Of a DNA stretch of 64,000 nucleotides, positions 24,120 through 35,225 are shown piece by piece. The stretch lies in the NCBI GenBank assembly GCA_026214975.1, contig CM047809.1, forward strand, positions 29,175,977 to 29,239,976, in the 5' to 3' direction. The notes under the pieces were generated by a model, which saw only the letters and a program-made list of their open reading frames with translations, was not told where the DNA came from and did not search any database. Made by a program: the position numbers and the translations under genes. This stretch comes from Gentiana macrophylla. Lineage: Eukaryota > Streptophyta > Magnoliopsida > Gentianales > Gentianaceae. Position 1 is the first letter of the stretch. Each line of letters opens with the position of its first letter.

Positions 24120-24394
24120 AGGGATAAAGACCATTTTGGTTCCTTTTGTTTAAAGATTTTCACACTTCTATCCCTGATATGTTTGATCTTAGCACTTTTA
24201 CCCTTCATCTATTTTTATTTTTTTTTTACATTTTCAGTCCAAAGTGTCACGTGCCCAAAATCTATCCAGTAAAAACTTAACACGTGGCAAAAAAATGGAC
24301 TGTGAAAGTAACGAAATACATAGATGAGGGGTAAAATTGCCAAGATGAAACATAGATGATAGAGATGCGAAATTTCTGAAGTGTCATTATCCCT
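24120..24394. mobile_element. Foldback MITE-like element
   Basis: The 3' flank of the nucleotidase-like gene folds on itself. The left arm (TTTTACCCTTCATCTAT, then TTTCAGTCCAAAGTGTCACGTG) is repeated in inverted, imperfect form in the right arm (CACGTGGCA, ATGGACTGTGAAAG, ATAGATGAGGGGTAAAA), with a centre near 24255. The outer ends GGGATAAAG and CATTATCCC also pair. It is about 275 bp with no coding capacity. The superfamily was not determined. Confidence 0.65.
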
Positions 24395-24990
24395 TCAATT
24401 AATAGCAGCATAGATCTGTTAAATCAGATTGCAGGAGCTATTGCTTTTCTTGCTGTATTCATTAACAAATGTAGAATTGTAGGGAAGTTATATTTTTTAT
24501 TTTTAGAATTCAAACGTTGTTGGAGTGTTATATCAAGTGTCATACATTATATCCTTCATTTTCCCCCCTCTTTCACGTAATATGGTGAAAAAGAGTAGAA
24601 ATGAATTGACCTAATGTATGTCACTTGGTACAACTTTACAACAATAATTGTACCGTAAAATCTCTATGTAAGCATAGAGTGTAATAGTTTAAAGTTTCTT
24701 TCACCCTTTTTGTGGTGGAGGCACATGTAGTGCAGGTTTTTTAGATCACCATTGCAACATGTACTAAGTAAAAGCTTTGTACTAATTGGATACATGTTAG
24801 GCATATATACAAATATATATTTAAGATTACTTTTTTACTTTGAGTAGTGAAGTTTACATTTACTGCATTTGTTTTGTGAATGAAAGATCTATTTTCATGA
24901 CTAAAAGAAGATTCATTTTCCAAAAAACCTACTACAAGTAACAAAAAATTGTGCATCTTACAGTCAAATAACTAAAATCACTAGTGAAAT
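24395..24990. other. Intergenic, nothing recognised
   Basis: AT-rich sequence between the foldback element and the copia remnant. No open frame with a recognisable product and no repeat border were seen. Confidence 0.4.
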
Positions 24991-25752
24991 TCCAGCTTGT
25001 GCTCTATCATTGCCTTCATATGATCTGCAACAAGTCTAAGTAGGTAATGGAACATCATGTCCAATCTAAGTCACTGAAAGCCTAGAGTGTAAGTGAGCCA
25101 GTAAAGGGAAAGTACAGTCCTTGACCGGCTACATATTTGAGATATCTGAGTAGTTTATGAGCAGCTGCTTTCAGTTGGCTTGTCCAAAAATTGACTTAGT
25201 TGTGAACAAGAAAAACGATATATGGTCTTGTATTGCCTAGGTAAAGCAATTTACAAACAAGACTTCTGTAATAGGTGTCATTCAGCGATAAAAGTGAATC
25301 AACAGGGTAAGTTTGATTTTAGGATCCATAGGAGTAGTAGATGTTTTAGCTCCTAAGTATCCGAATTTGGTAAGAAGGTCTCGGCTATGACTCATAATGA
25401 GACCGCTTTTAGACCTTGCAATCTCAAAACCATGGAAATACTTGAGTTGACCAATATCCTTAAATGCTTTATGTAACAAGTCTTTGAGATCCTGAATTGC
25501 TCGCTTATTAGGATTTCCCTTTTGCCTTTTATACCCACTTACAACCTACAGGTTTCTTTCCAATAGGTAAAGGAACAACACAAAAAGTTTCATGAACAAT
25601 GCGTTTTTCATCATAAAAAGATTGCATTTTAAACTCTTCACCACGGTCTGATCTGATAATTTCAACATTTTTGTGACAAGAAAAGGTCTCCATGACTAAA
25701 AATATACTAGAATGGTTTCCCAAAATGTTAATGTTAGTGTATTTCACATTGC
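24990..25752 (-). pseudogene. TE4: Ty1/copia pol remnant (integrase, RT, RNase H pieces)
   Basis: Reading the minus strand: an integrase piece with IIRSDRGEEF at about 25650; then a jump straight to the reverse transcriptase start (PIGKKPVGCKWV, ending 25529); then a late RT piece at 25479-25282 (DIGQLKYFHGFEIARS, TPMDP); then YRSLVCKLLYL near 25250 and an RNase H-linker piece (HKLLRYLKY, GQGLYFP) near 25150-25080. Internal deletions and stops show an old relic without LTRs. Its left-hand integrase piece begins about 20 bp beyond the stop codon of the S20 gene, so it forms that gene's 3' flank. Confidence 0.82.
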
Positions 25753-25768
25753 AAAAACGAAGATTACA

Positions 25769-27135
25769 TCAAGCACTTAGAACCGGAGCAGGAGCGGTAT
25801 TATTATCGGCATCTAGAGCAGTAACGGGAGCAGGAGTATACCAGCCATGATGGATTTCAACTGCCTTTTTATTTCTGGCAAGCCGAGACTTCCTCCTTGC
25901 TCCGGTATTTCTATGCAGCGTTCCTGTTTTAACCGCTTTATCTATAGAAGAATATGCTTCTGCAATTAGTTTCTCTATTGATAGAACTTCTGCAGGTTCG
26001 GCATCAGATTTCTTACGAAGCTGTTCCAGTTCTACCAAAACCTGAAATAAAATAATCGAATCTTTTAAATAAATAAATAAAAAAAACAAAATTATCTCTG
26101 TCTGTATGAATGAACTACCATGATCAAGATGGTATTAGAAACAATCGTCTCATGGTTAAATATGTAACAATTTCAAGAACTTGCTATTTCTGATTCGGGT
26201 CAAAAACTCTTGGGCTATTTGTCCCAACAGGTAAAGGCAATGAATCTGCTTGCATAAACTGGAAATCAAAGAATACACAATAGCAGATTCTACAAAAGTC
26301 AGAGGAAAGAACAAGTTCTAGATGTTTGAAATCATCATGTATGCCACAATTCGTCGTTCCTCCTGAATTTCCCGAACGATTCTACTTGATCTTTCATAAG
26401 TACAGACTGAATACAAGTTGCGAATAGATCACTTCAAGCAGACGAGTTTCAGTAGCTAATGAATCAAGAAATTCCAATTAGCTGATTTTGCATACGCCAT
26501 ATACTATTTTCTTGTGTTTCATTACAAGTTATTCGAATATTATCACAACAATTTGTATTGGTCTACAAAATCTTAAGCTATCTCAATTACATATCTACCA
26601 GTGAACTGAACAAACATTCTCAAAGAACAAAATGTCCTTTTTTAAGCAATTATTATGGTCAACCACACAGAAACAAAATTCAGAAAACCAGACAAGCATT
26701 AGAAAGGAGAATTTACCTTCTTCATTCGAGTTTTAACTTCAGATTTCTTGGCCTTGTTATATAGACGCCTTTTCTCAGCCTGACGAGCCCTTTTAGCAGC
26801 AGAATCAACTTTTTTCCCAGGAGCTGTAGCTTCACAGACTATAGACTGTCTCGGAGGGCAATTCACCGGTCTCATGTTTTCCAACCCTACAAATTCACAA
26901 CACAATTAAAATAAAAAAAAAAGGAAATTAAACAGAATAGAAGTGACCCAGGAAATAAATCAAAGACGAGAAATTAAAGACCTTTAGAGAAGATGTTGAC
27001 GGAAAGATTAGCCGAGAAGCCAAGCGGCCTGAAGGATGCGGCGGCAATGGCGGTATTCTGGTGAGGAGGGGAATTGAGGGAGAGGGATTCCAGCTTGTGG
27101 GGAAGCGCCCAACAAGAAGAGGAAAGGCAATGCAT
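25769..27135 (-). CDS. RPS20: Plastid 30S ribosomal protein bS20c precursor, three exons
   Basis: Minus-strand exons 27135-26982, 26886-26717 and 26041-25769 join in phase with GT-AG introns to give 198 residues. The start ATG (27135-27133) opens a Ser/Leu-rich, acid-poor leader of about 65 residues typical of a chloroplast transit peptide. The mature part has the bS20 signature: [20 protein letters not shown], a coiled helical middle ([27 protein letters not shown]), then [16 protein letters not shown] and HHGWYTP. bS20 binds 16S rRNA early in assembly of the small ribosomal subunit; this nuclear gene serves the plastid ribosome. The Ala/Pro-rich final 20 residues are less conserved. A copia relic begins about 20 bp past the stop. 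Confidence 0.93.
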
Positions 27136-28008
27136 ACTGGAAAAGCAAAAGCAAATGCAAGAAGAAGAGAAGAGGTAGAGCTTCCCGGAATCGGAGGATT
27201 CACTTATCCAGTCGCCCACTAGGTACCTGTAGTATAAATCGTGAAAGAGCCTATGTTTAGATAATTTGATGCACCCAGAATCCACGAGTGTAATCGAGCC
27301 GAGTTGATTCGATATTCTCAGACCACGAGTATGACTCGATTAAAATAGTCTGGGTTGACATTCGGTTTGAGTTCGATCAAACCATAAAAATGTAAGATAG
27401 AACTCGACTCGTTAAGTACTCTAAACTGGATTACTTTCTTAAAATTCATTAAATTTTCATACCATATGACAAGATCGAACTCGACTAATCTAATACTCGA
27501 CTTAAATAATTATTTATGAATTATAAAAATAATATCTAATAACAAATTTTAAAAATATAATTAATTAAATAATTATTTAATCAAGCTCGATTGACTCGTA
27601 AGCTACTCGATCACTATCTTTTAAAGTTCGAGATCGGCACGGATAATTATTGAGTAGCTCGACTCGAGCTCGAACTAAAAAAAATGAGTCGAGTTAAACT
27701 CTCATGTGAGTCGAATACGAGTAGTCTGGTTCACTTACGGCCCTACCCGGAACGGTGTTTTTGCACCATTGATCATGATTAGTCTATATCATAATCAACT
27801 TCGTAAAAGAGTAATGATTTATTGTGTCATAATCAATTTCGTAAAAGACCGGAGCACTCGGCCACCATCTGATGTAATTGTTGCTTGCGCGAGTGACACC
27901 GCTTAATAAAAAACCAATGTTTAGCCCTAAAAAACTAGAAAAAAAATTTATCCTTGAACATGATAAAAATATATCATAAACAATGGGCTATATATAAGAT
28001 GAAATTAC
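27136..28008. other. Upstream region of RPS20 and AT-rich spacer
   Basis: The first few hundred bases should hold the RPS20 promoter and 5' UTR on the minus strand; no element was assigned. From about 27290 to 27720 the strings CGACTCG, GAGTCGA and TCGAGTT recur many times in both orientations within AT-rich sequence, giving a low-order repeat of uncertain type. No gene was seen. Confidence 0.4.
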
Positions 28009-29693
28009 TGCTAGGAGTAATAGCACCGATCGAGACACTCGATCTTTGCACAGCGAAAGCTTATGCGATTTACGATATGAGACATAACTAATTAATTCTA
28101 CGAGAAGGTTAAAGATTTACCTTTTCGGAAAGGAAGAGATAATCGACCAAAGGGAGAAGCCGTGATCTTCCGGATTGTATCTCCAAGCAACGACTGGTGG
28201 ACATCGATCCTCGCCGTAGAACCTCCTCGAATATGCACAGGTTTTTCTTCTCTAAATGACTAAGGCAAGAAACTAATTTTTCTTCCTTCTAATTTGTAAG
28301 TGGCGCATTTTGTGATGTATTATTGTGCTAGGAGGAACTCTCTTTATATAGAAAAATAACAAGCCAAGAGAGTTATCCTTTTCACACCACAAAAACATAT
28401 TCCCATAAGGAAAAGATATTTTGCTACAAAATAAGAGATAATTCCCAAAAAATCAATCTCTTAATTTTTCCATTAATTATCCAACAAATAGCTAATTCAT
28501 TACACATGTGAGATAATCTAGGAAAATTTATTCTCCTAATTATCCACAAAAAAGGCCCCACCTTTGTCAATTTTTTTAATAGAAAATGTCTTTTCTATTT
28601 TACATATTATTTACCAAATAATTAATATTTCATATTTATTAAATAGACCAACTATTTAATTTAATATCGAGTTCCATAAAACGAGAAAATACTCGCGTGT
28701 TAGAGCCAACCCTTAATTGGCAATGGGCCTATAACTGAGTAAATTACTGATAAATTAAATAAAATATTCATCGAACAGAATATTTCTACTTAATTCATTA
28801 ATTCCGGAATTACGCCACAATAAATCCGAAACTGAACTCTATCGATTATAGATATAACTTATTCTCAAAACGTCGAGTCGAGTCAATAAGAGTCCATTGA
28901 TATAATCATTACATATAAACTAACCCTCCATAGACTATCCGTACTGAAGTAGGATTATTTCCATAAACCTTCTCCAATACATCTTATCATTATTTACCAT
29001 TAATCTACTAGTGATCAAGTTCATAACCAATACGAACTCCCGGGATTGATCAGTTTCTAGGATCAACAAATAAGGGGATTGTCTTTCTACTTCCCGCAGG
29101 AAGGAATGGATTCCATATCTGTGAGACACGCACTTCTCACTAATTCCAGAATAGTACCAACGTGAAAGCAATTCGGACCGTGCCTCTTAGCGATCTTAAC
29201 GAACACATCAAACCCTATCCTGAAACAAGTAGGAGTCTGTAATCACTTTAGGATTAAGGTTAATCCATCTATGATCATCTTGTGATTTAATAAGATTTCT
29301 CAATCACGAAATTATATGAGAAAATCAGATTAAATCGGCCCAGTCCTATATGACTCTCATCATATATAAATGCCCCACTTAGACAACCAATGTCGACGGT
29401 CCGGATAAGACGGTCACACCATAAAGTGTTCTGGGCGCATTAATGGTGGTTTAATCAATAGACCCCATACTTTGATTAACTTCACCACGGACTAACATTT
29501 CAAGTGTATCGTCATAAACTTAATCCTCATGTGTGACACACACTATGTTATATGGCTACATATGATACGACTTGGGGTTTTCAGTAGTGTATTACTTACA
29601 ATCACGAAGCAAGTAATAAGATGAGAATAAATCTGTCATTTATTAATTCTAAAAACAATTACATAAATTGTCTTTCGGGCGCTACTTCCAACA
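28009..29693 (-). repeat. TE5 3' LTR
   Basis: 1685 bp, matching 35226-36873 with scattered substitutions and short indels. The ends are TGCTAGGAG and TTCCAACA on the plus strand. It is adjacent to the polypurine tract at 29695. Confidence 0.93.
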
Positions 29694-29694
29694 A

Positions 29695-29844
29695 TCTCCC
29701 ACTTGCCCGTAAGGACAAGCAACAATTGTCTTTCTGGCACACTATACCTAACAGTCTCCCACTTGCCCGTAAAGACAAGCAATGATTGTTTTTAGAGCAC
29801 CACACCCTTATTCTTTCTATCCACAACATTCTCCCGCTTGCTCT
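29695..29844 (-). repeat. Three copies of the polypurine-tract segment in TE5
   Basis: TCTCCCACTTGCCCG occurs at 29695-29709 and 29755-29769, and a variant TCTCCCGCTTGCTCT at 29830-29844. On the minus strand these read CAAGTGGGAGA or CAAGCGGGAGA, the form of a copia polypurine tract. Only the one at 29695 touches the LTR. Confidence 0.8.
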
Positions 29845-29879
29845 AAAGCAGATGAGACATATCTCCCCAATTTCGTACC

Positions 29880-30260
29880 CGCCAAGCGCTTATTAGTGAC
29901 ACTAGATGCTACACGGCTTGGTAAACTGATCAGCTAGGTTGTCGGCTCGAGGCGATCTTTAGGACCGAAATGTCTCCTGTTTGCACGATCTGTCTGACTA
30001 GGTGGTACTTTCTCTCAATATGCTTTTGACCTCTTATGATTACATCATTTGCACGAGCTACCTCTCAACCGCTTTTCATAGTAAAATGGTATCGGCTCAT
30101 CGAGACACGGAATCAATTCCCGATCCAACAAAGAACATCTCAAGCCACACGCCTCTTTAGTTTTGCTCCGAAGTCGCTATGTATTCGACTAACAGAGTCA
30201 AATTGGCGGTGCTTGATTGCTCAGCATCGTAGCTCCATCACAATGAGTGAACATCGAGTC
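29880..30260 (-). pseudogene. TE5 copia RNase H C-terminal remnant
   Basis: The minus strand reads pieces of the copia RNase H end: EYIATSEQ near 30190, VWLEMF slightly downstream, then HIERKYHLVRQIVQTGDI around 30020-29970 and DNLADQFTKP near 29930-29900. Stops and shifts occur between them. It is the only decodable part of the element's polyprotein and confirms both the copia class and the minus orientation. Confidence 0.75.
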
Positions 30261-33200
30261 CGAGATCGATTCACGATCATCCTTAATCCAACAAAAATCG
30301 AATCGGTGTAGTCAATGACACTCAGTGCGCACCGAATGCACAAGCATATGATTCCTCGTTCTCACAAGATACTTGAGGATGCACTATACTGCTTTCAACA
30401 TCCGATTCCAAGACTAGATTTTTATTGACTTATATTAACCTGACTTTCTCTATCCAAAAGAGAATCTATCCAATTTCTCTATAACCGAAGATTGAGAGAA
30501 TTATTCCGTGAGGGTTGGGTAGAAACCTCTCGTTGAATTTTGCATTCGAAAATGCATTATCATCTTAACCAATAAGATGCATGGGACGTTGCTACGACTT
30601 GTTCTCATGAATTCGACCGAATCGATTTCTAAGAATATCATCCACTTCTCTGACTCAGAGAAGCTTTGGCTCGTCAGTTCTTGACTTCAGATAACACACC
30701 CATGTTGTTCACAACTGTTGCAGTGTTACCTTTTTAAACGCTAATGTCTACTACTCTACCAACATTGATTCTTTGGTGTACAAAAGACTCATCAATATTC
30801 TGGTCAAGCCCACATATTTCAAAATATGTGAATTTTAATGACCTGAAGGTTTACTTTAATCCACCAATGGATATAAGCATAGGCAGTCAATCCGCCATAG
30901 GCTTTAAGCTAAAACCCTTCTGTTCCGAATGAATTCAAGCTCTACTGTACGGCAAGAAAGTTTCAGGGCATCACCCCTGGTAATCTTCCTGCTTTCCATG
31001 GAGTCAAGCAAGGCTGAATGGTAAGAGAGTTCAGGGCATCACCCCTGGTTAACCCTCTACTTATCAGGGAATTACCCCTAGACCACTTGGCTTTGCCTTG
31101 AAAGTTAAACTTTCCATTCATTCGACTCTTTTGCATGTAAATCCAATTACTTCCACTGGGCCTGAGACACTAAGGTGGTTCCACAAGAGTATGAACAGAA
31201 CTGAAGTACCAAAACTCCATTTACAGGTTTACGGCTTTAAACCAACCTCTTATTGTCAGAATCCTATACAGTCTTCCCTAAAAGACCATAGGTGATCAAT
31301 CACCCCAGTAGACATAAAGTCTGCGTGATCACAGTGGGTCAATGGTTAGACCATACTCCCACTGCATTTGGGTGGATTGACATTCGATCCGCACGATAGT
31401 ATTTATCAGCGTAATCCCCAACAACCAATGTTGGATGTGGTCTGATTAAATCAGATAGTAACTCTTTGAGCAACTGTACTTCAAGGTCTAAGGTTGTTAT
31501 TTAAACATCATTTCAGAAAGGTTGTGACAGTACAACCGTCACTTTCCAACCTTCACTCATTGTATTAAGATATTTCACGATCAGTCACCATCTGAACGTG
31601 TTGTAAAATCTCCAGTCCTACCTTCAAGCACCAAGTGCTCAAGGCCTCTATTTACAGAAGTGGAGTAAACGTAGTTCACTCCTTATCCATAAATTCATAA
31701 GCATCTTCTAGGTAGACTTCTTGGTATTACATAATAATGTATACCGTTATTTTGCAACTAATATCTTAATTGAGTTAAGCAGTGTAGTGTAGCATATCAA
31801 TAACTATATAAGACAATACATGGTATATCCTTTCAGTAAAATCGTTTCACTCGGAGGTAGGCCGAGCATCAGTGCCAAAACTATGCTATAGCCTATATCT
31901 GAGCATGGAATACTAGTTTTTCTGGTAATATCAGAGATTCCTCCAACTATTTAGATAAACTAATCGGCGTTTCGAGTAGTTATCAGACAAATTGTCCACT
32001 ACTCAAAAGCTCCCACTAGCTCGTATCTTCATAAGACCCCGAGGTCAATATGAACAAGCTATGATACTTCTACAGCTCTATTACCTTTTCCTAATTGAAA
32101 GGTAACTTAGTCATTTTCCTTTGAGATAGTGTTCTTAGGCGGGAGATAGGAATCACCCTTAGCCGATCTTACCGATCTTATCTTTTAGGATATATGCACT
32201 AATTAATAGATGTTGAAGAATTGTTTATCTAAATACAAAATCATTTGTCTTAATAGCTTATGATGTGTTGCATGTACTTTTTCAGCATTACTTAGTGGTT
32301 TTGACTTTATCAGACAAATGTCCGAGTCTCAGAATCGTATACAAATGTCATATTCACTTTCTTTGAGGCAACTATCGATTTGAAAGTGAATCCATTTGTT
32401 CCAACGAATCTGAAAACAAAAATTAAATTTCTGCGATATTCAAGAATTAAAATCCGAAATTTTGTTTCCTAATATCACTCCCACTATCTTAGCTGAAATA
32501 ACTGGCCGTTGTCTACTCTTTATCATGAATGCCCAAATTACCTTGTTCTTACAAAAGAACTTCACTTTTGAGTCAAATAACTCGGTTAAGAAAGTCTCTA
32601 AGGATTCATAGGTTGGTGATCCGAAATCACTTTCCTTATCATTTACTTCTCTTATTAATATTTCGGTTTAGCCTTTAACTTATTTAGTTTAAATGACTTG
32701 CACTTGTAGACATTCTTTCCCATTCTTGGATTTCTTTAAAGGAAATAGCCGCGAACTAGCAGTTCAAATAGGCAGACACTACTCGTGAACTGTGGGATGT
32801 CCAGTGAGATTGATACCAAATCATTCTCGTCATCTTTGAACTAATTTGTCTCTAGTTCAACACAAGTGACAGCAGTGATATTCTTATCAATGTCACTTAA
32901 GTTTGAAGGCTTAAGAGGAACATCCTCTTCCAAAAAATTAATTTGCATTTTCGATTATTGAGTTCAACGTTCTTATTACTTTTCCACTTTTACGAAGTCA
33001 TCATTAGTAAATTTATCATGTTTAGCAGTTTAGATACCATGAGATAGTATGCAGTTGTAGAAAATAAATTTTTGACAGAAATATAAATCAAATCATACAC
33101 CACAACTAAACATTATTTTAGGAATAATAAACGTGATGTCATGCATGCAGTTTATCCTACCATTCCAAGATTTAATCTCACACCTACAGTGCCGCCTTAG

Positions 33201-33661
33201 GGTAGGTCAAAGAGGTGACGATTAAATTGAGACAATCTCTCTTAATAATTAACTGAGAATCGGACATCTCTATTTAATTGTTGATTACCTTCCTTTTTTA
33301 GCCAAGATATTTCCAAAAATACCCTTTAGAGTGTGACCTACTGTTTCAGATCTCAAAGTACGCCCCGAGTATGCCGCCTTAGGGTCAGTCAGTGACTCGA
33401 CGAGTACCCAAAATCCTATCCTTTCGGAGACCAAGCCATGCATTTTGATAGCGGTGAAGGACATCCTTAGGGGGCCGAAATCAAAGCGGAACGAGGCATC
33501 ACCATTCTCTCACGGTGCTTGTGTCAACAGTAGAGGCCGAGGGGTCGGTTGTCACCTTCCCCGCTCTCACTCGTTATTTTGAAAAATAAGTGGGCTCTTT
33601 AGGATTTTCAGAATTTATTTACAATCCGAAAAACAATAAATCATGAATATTTAAATCAATC

Positions 33662-34065
33662 CTCCCACTAGTTCATCGGTTCCAAATACCGTCTAACTAG
33701 TGTTACTTATTCACGACTTTCCAATTTCACGGATTTATAAAATCTTTGTGTAGACACTATACAATTTAAAATTCACCATGAATTTTTATAACCCTAATAC
33801 ATTAGGACTTTATGAATTTTTCTAATAATTTAAAAACAATAAATCATAAAATTAAAAGCTCCCACTAGTTTATCGATTCCAAATACCGTCTAACTAGCGA
33901 CACCTTATTCATGATTTTCCAATTTTTCGAATATTTAGAAAATATCTTGTGTAGACACTACACAATAAAAATTCACCAATGAATTTCATAGTCCTAATAT
34001 TTCACGATAAAAGTTCTGGGATTGTTGAATTTTTCGAATAAATCGAAAAACAATAAATCAAGAAA
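33662..34065. repeat. Two-copy tandem repeat of about 197 bp in TE5 interior
   Basis: CTCCCACTAGTT starts at 33662 and again at 33859. Both are followed by CCAAATACCGTCTAACTAG, by GTGTAGACACTA and by AACAATAAATCA. A third, partial copy may begin near 34065. It lies in the leader region between the primer-binding site and where gag would be. Confidence 0.75.
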
Positions 34066-34786
34066 AGCAACCACCAACTTATCGGTTTTAAACTCTGTCT
34101 GAGCTTTAACCGAGTTCACCGAATGGTGTCGGGATCGTCTAGGTCGACCCGTCCTCTTCGTTGGCTCATGTACGACTGCTGGATGAATCGGGCTAAGGTT
34201 GCCCCATTGAGCCTCAGCTCGCCGGATAGCTTGACCTTGCCGGACTCCCGACGCTAACGTCGCACTTGGACAGACAAGTCGAGTCGAGCCGAAGCCCTGT
34301 TGACCGTCCGAACCAATTTTCGAACCTTTTGCTTAGTTGATGTCCAACTTTTCCGGATTTTCCAATTTTTGATTATCAAAATTCAAAATTTATGTAGACA
34401 CTACATACCCTAAACCCCGTAGGATTTATTATCCCAAATTAAGTTTATCATGTGAATTTTATATTCCGATAAAATTCCGTTCGTTTTAATTAATTTAATT
34501 AATTACCTAAATCAATCTAAATTAATTACGTTTCATACATGCTTAATTAATATCATGATTAATTGTTCGACATGTATACATATGCTAGGAGTGGAATTCA
34601 TGAATATGATGAATGTCATGGCATAGTTATTTCATATAAATTATCGAACATGAAAATAAATGCATAAAAATAAACTATTGAGATTGATCGTTGGTACCCC
34701 ATATCTAATCTATAAACCTAAAATAATTAAATAGATAAACCCCTCTTTTAAAGGATTTTCTAATTATTAATACACGGCAGCCGCCG

Positions 34787-34787
<1 letters not shown>

Positions 34788-34818
<31 letters not shown>

Positions 34819-34822
34819 TTTT
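34788..34822. repeat. GT and poly-T microsatellite
   Basis: GT repeated about seven times, followed by 21 T residues, inside the TE5 leader. Confidence 0.9.
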
Positions 34823-35210
34823 GGTTGTATTCAGCCGCAGCCTCTTTTATCACCTGGGAGCAGCCGCAGCTTCCATGATGTCTCTTCCATGAATCTTGTT
34901 GCTTATCCATTTTGATTTATTTTGCCGACGGATCCGGAAAAAAAAAAATTTACTAGTACTATGAAATTTAAATTGCCGAAAAATAAATTACATAAATTGT
35001 AAAATAAATTACATATTTCCTATACTCGTATAATACTAGTTATACGAAATTACAATAGATTTAACTTGATGGCGAAAGACACTCACCTCAATCCATCTTA
35101 TCAACCACAACATTCAATCGCATATAATAAAAATAAAAGATGCAGTCTAATATGCAATTCCATTCCTAAATTAATTAATCATGCTTTCAATATCGTAAAA
35201 TTTTAACCTC

Positions 35211-35223
35211 GGCTCTGCTACCA
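35211..35223 (-). other. TE5 primer-binding site (initiator tRNA-Met type)
   Basis: On the minus strand TGGTAGCAGAGCC, one base different from the common copia TGGTATCAGAGCC. It is two bases from the LTR edge at 35226, which fixes orientation. Confidence 0.85.
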
Positions 35224-35225
35224 CA

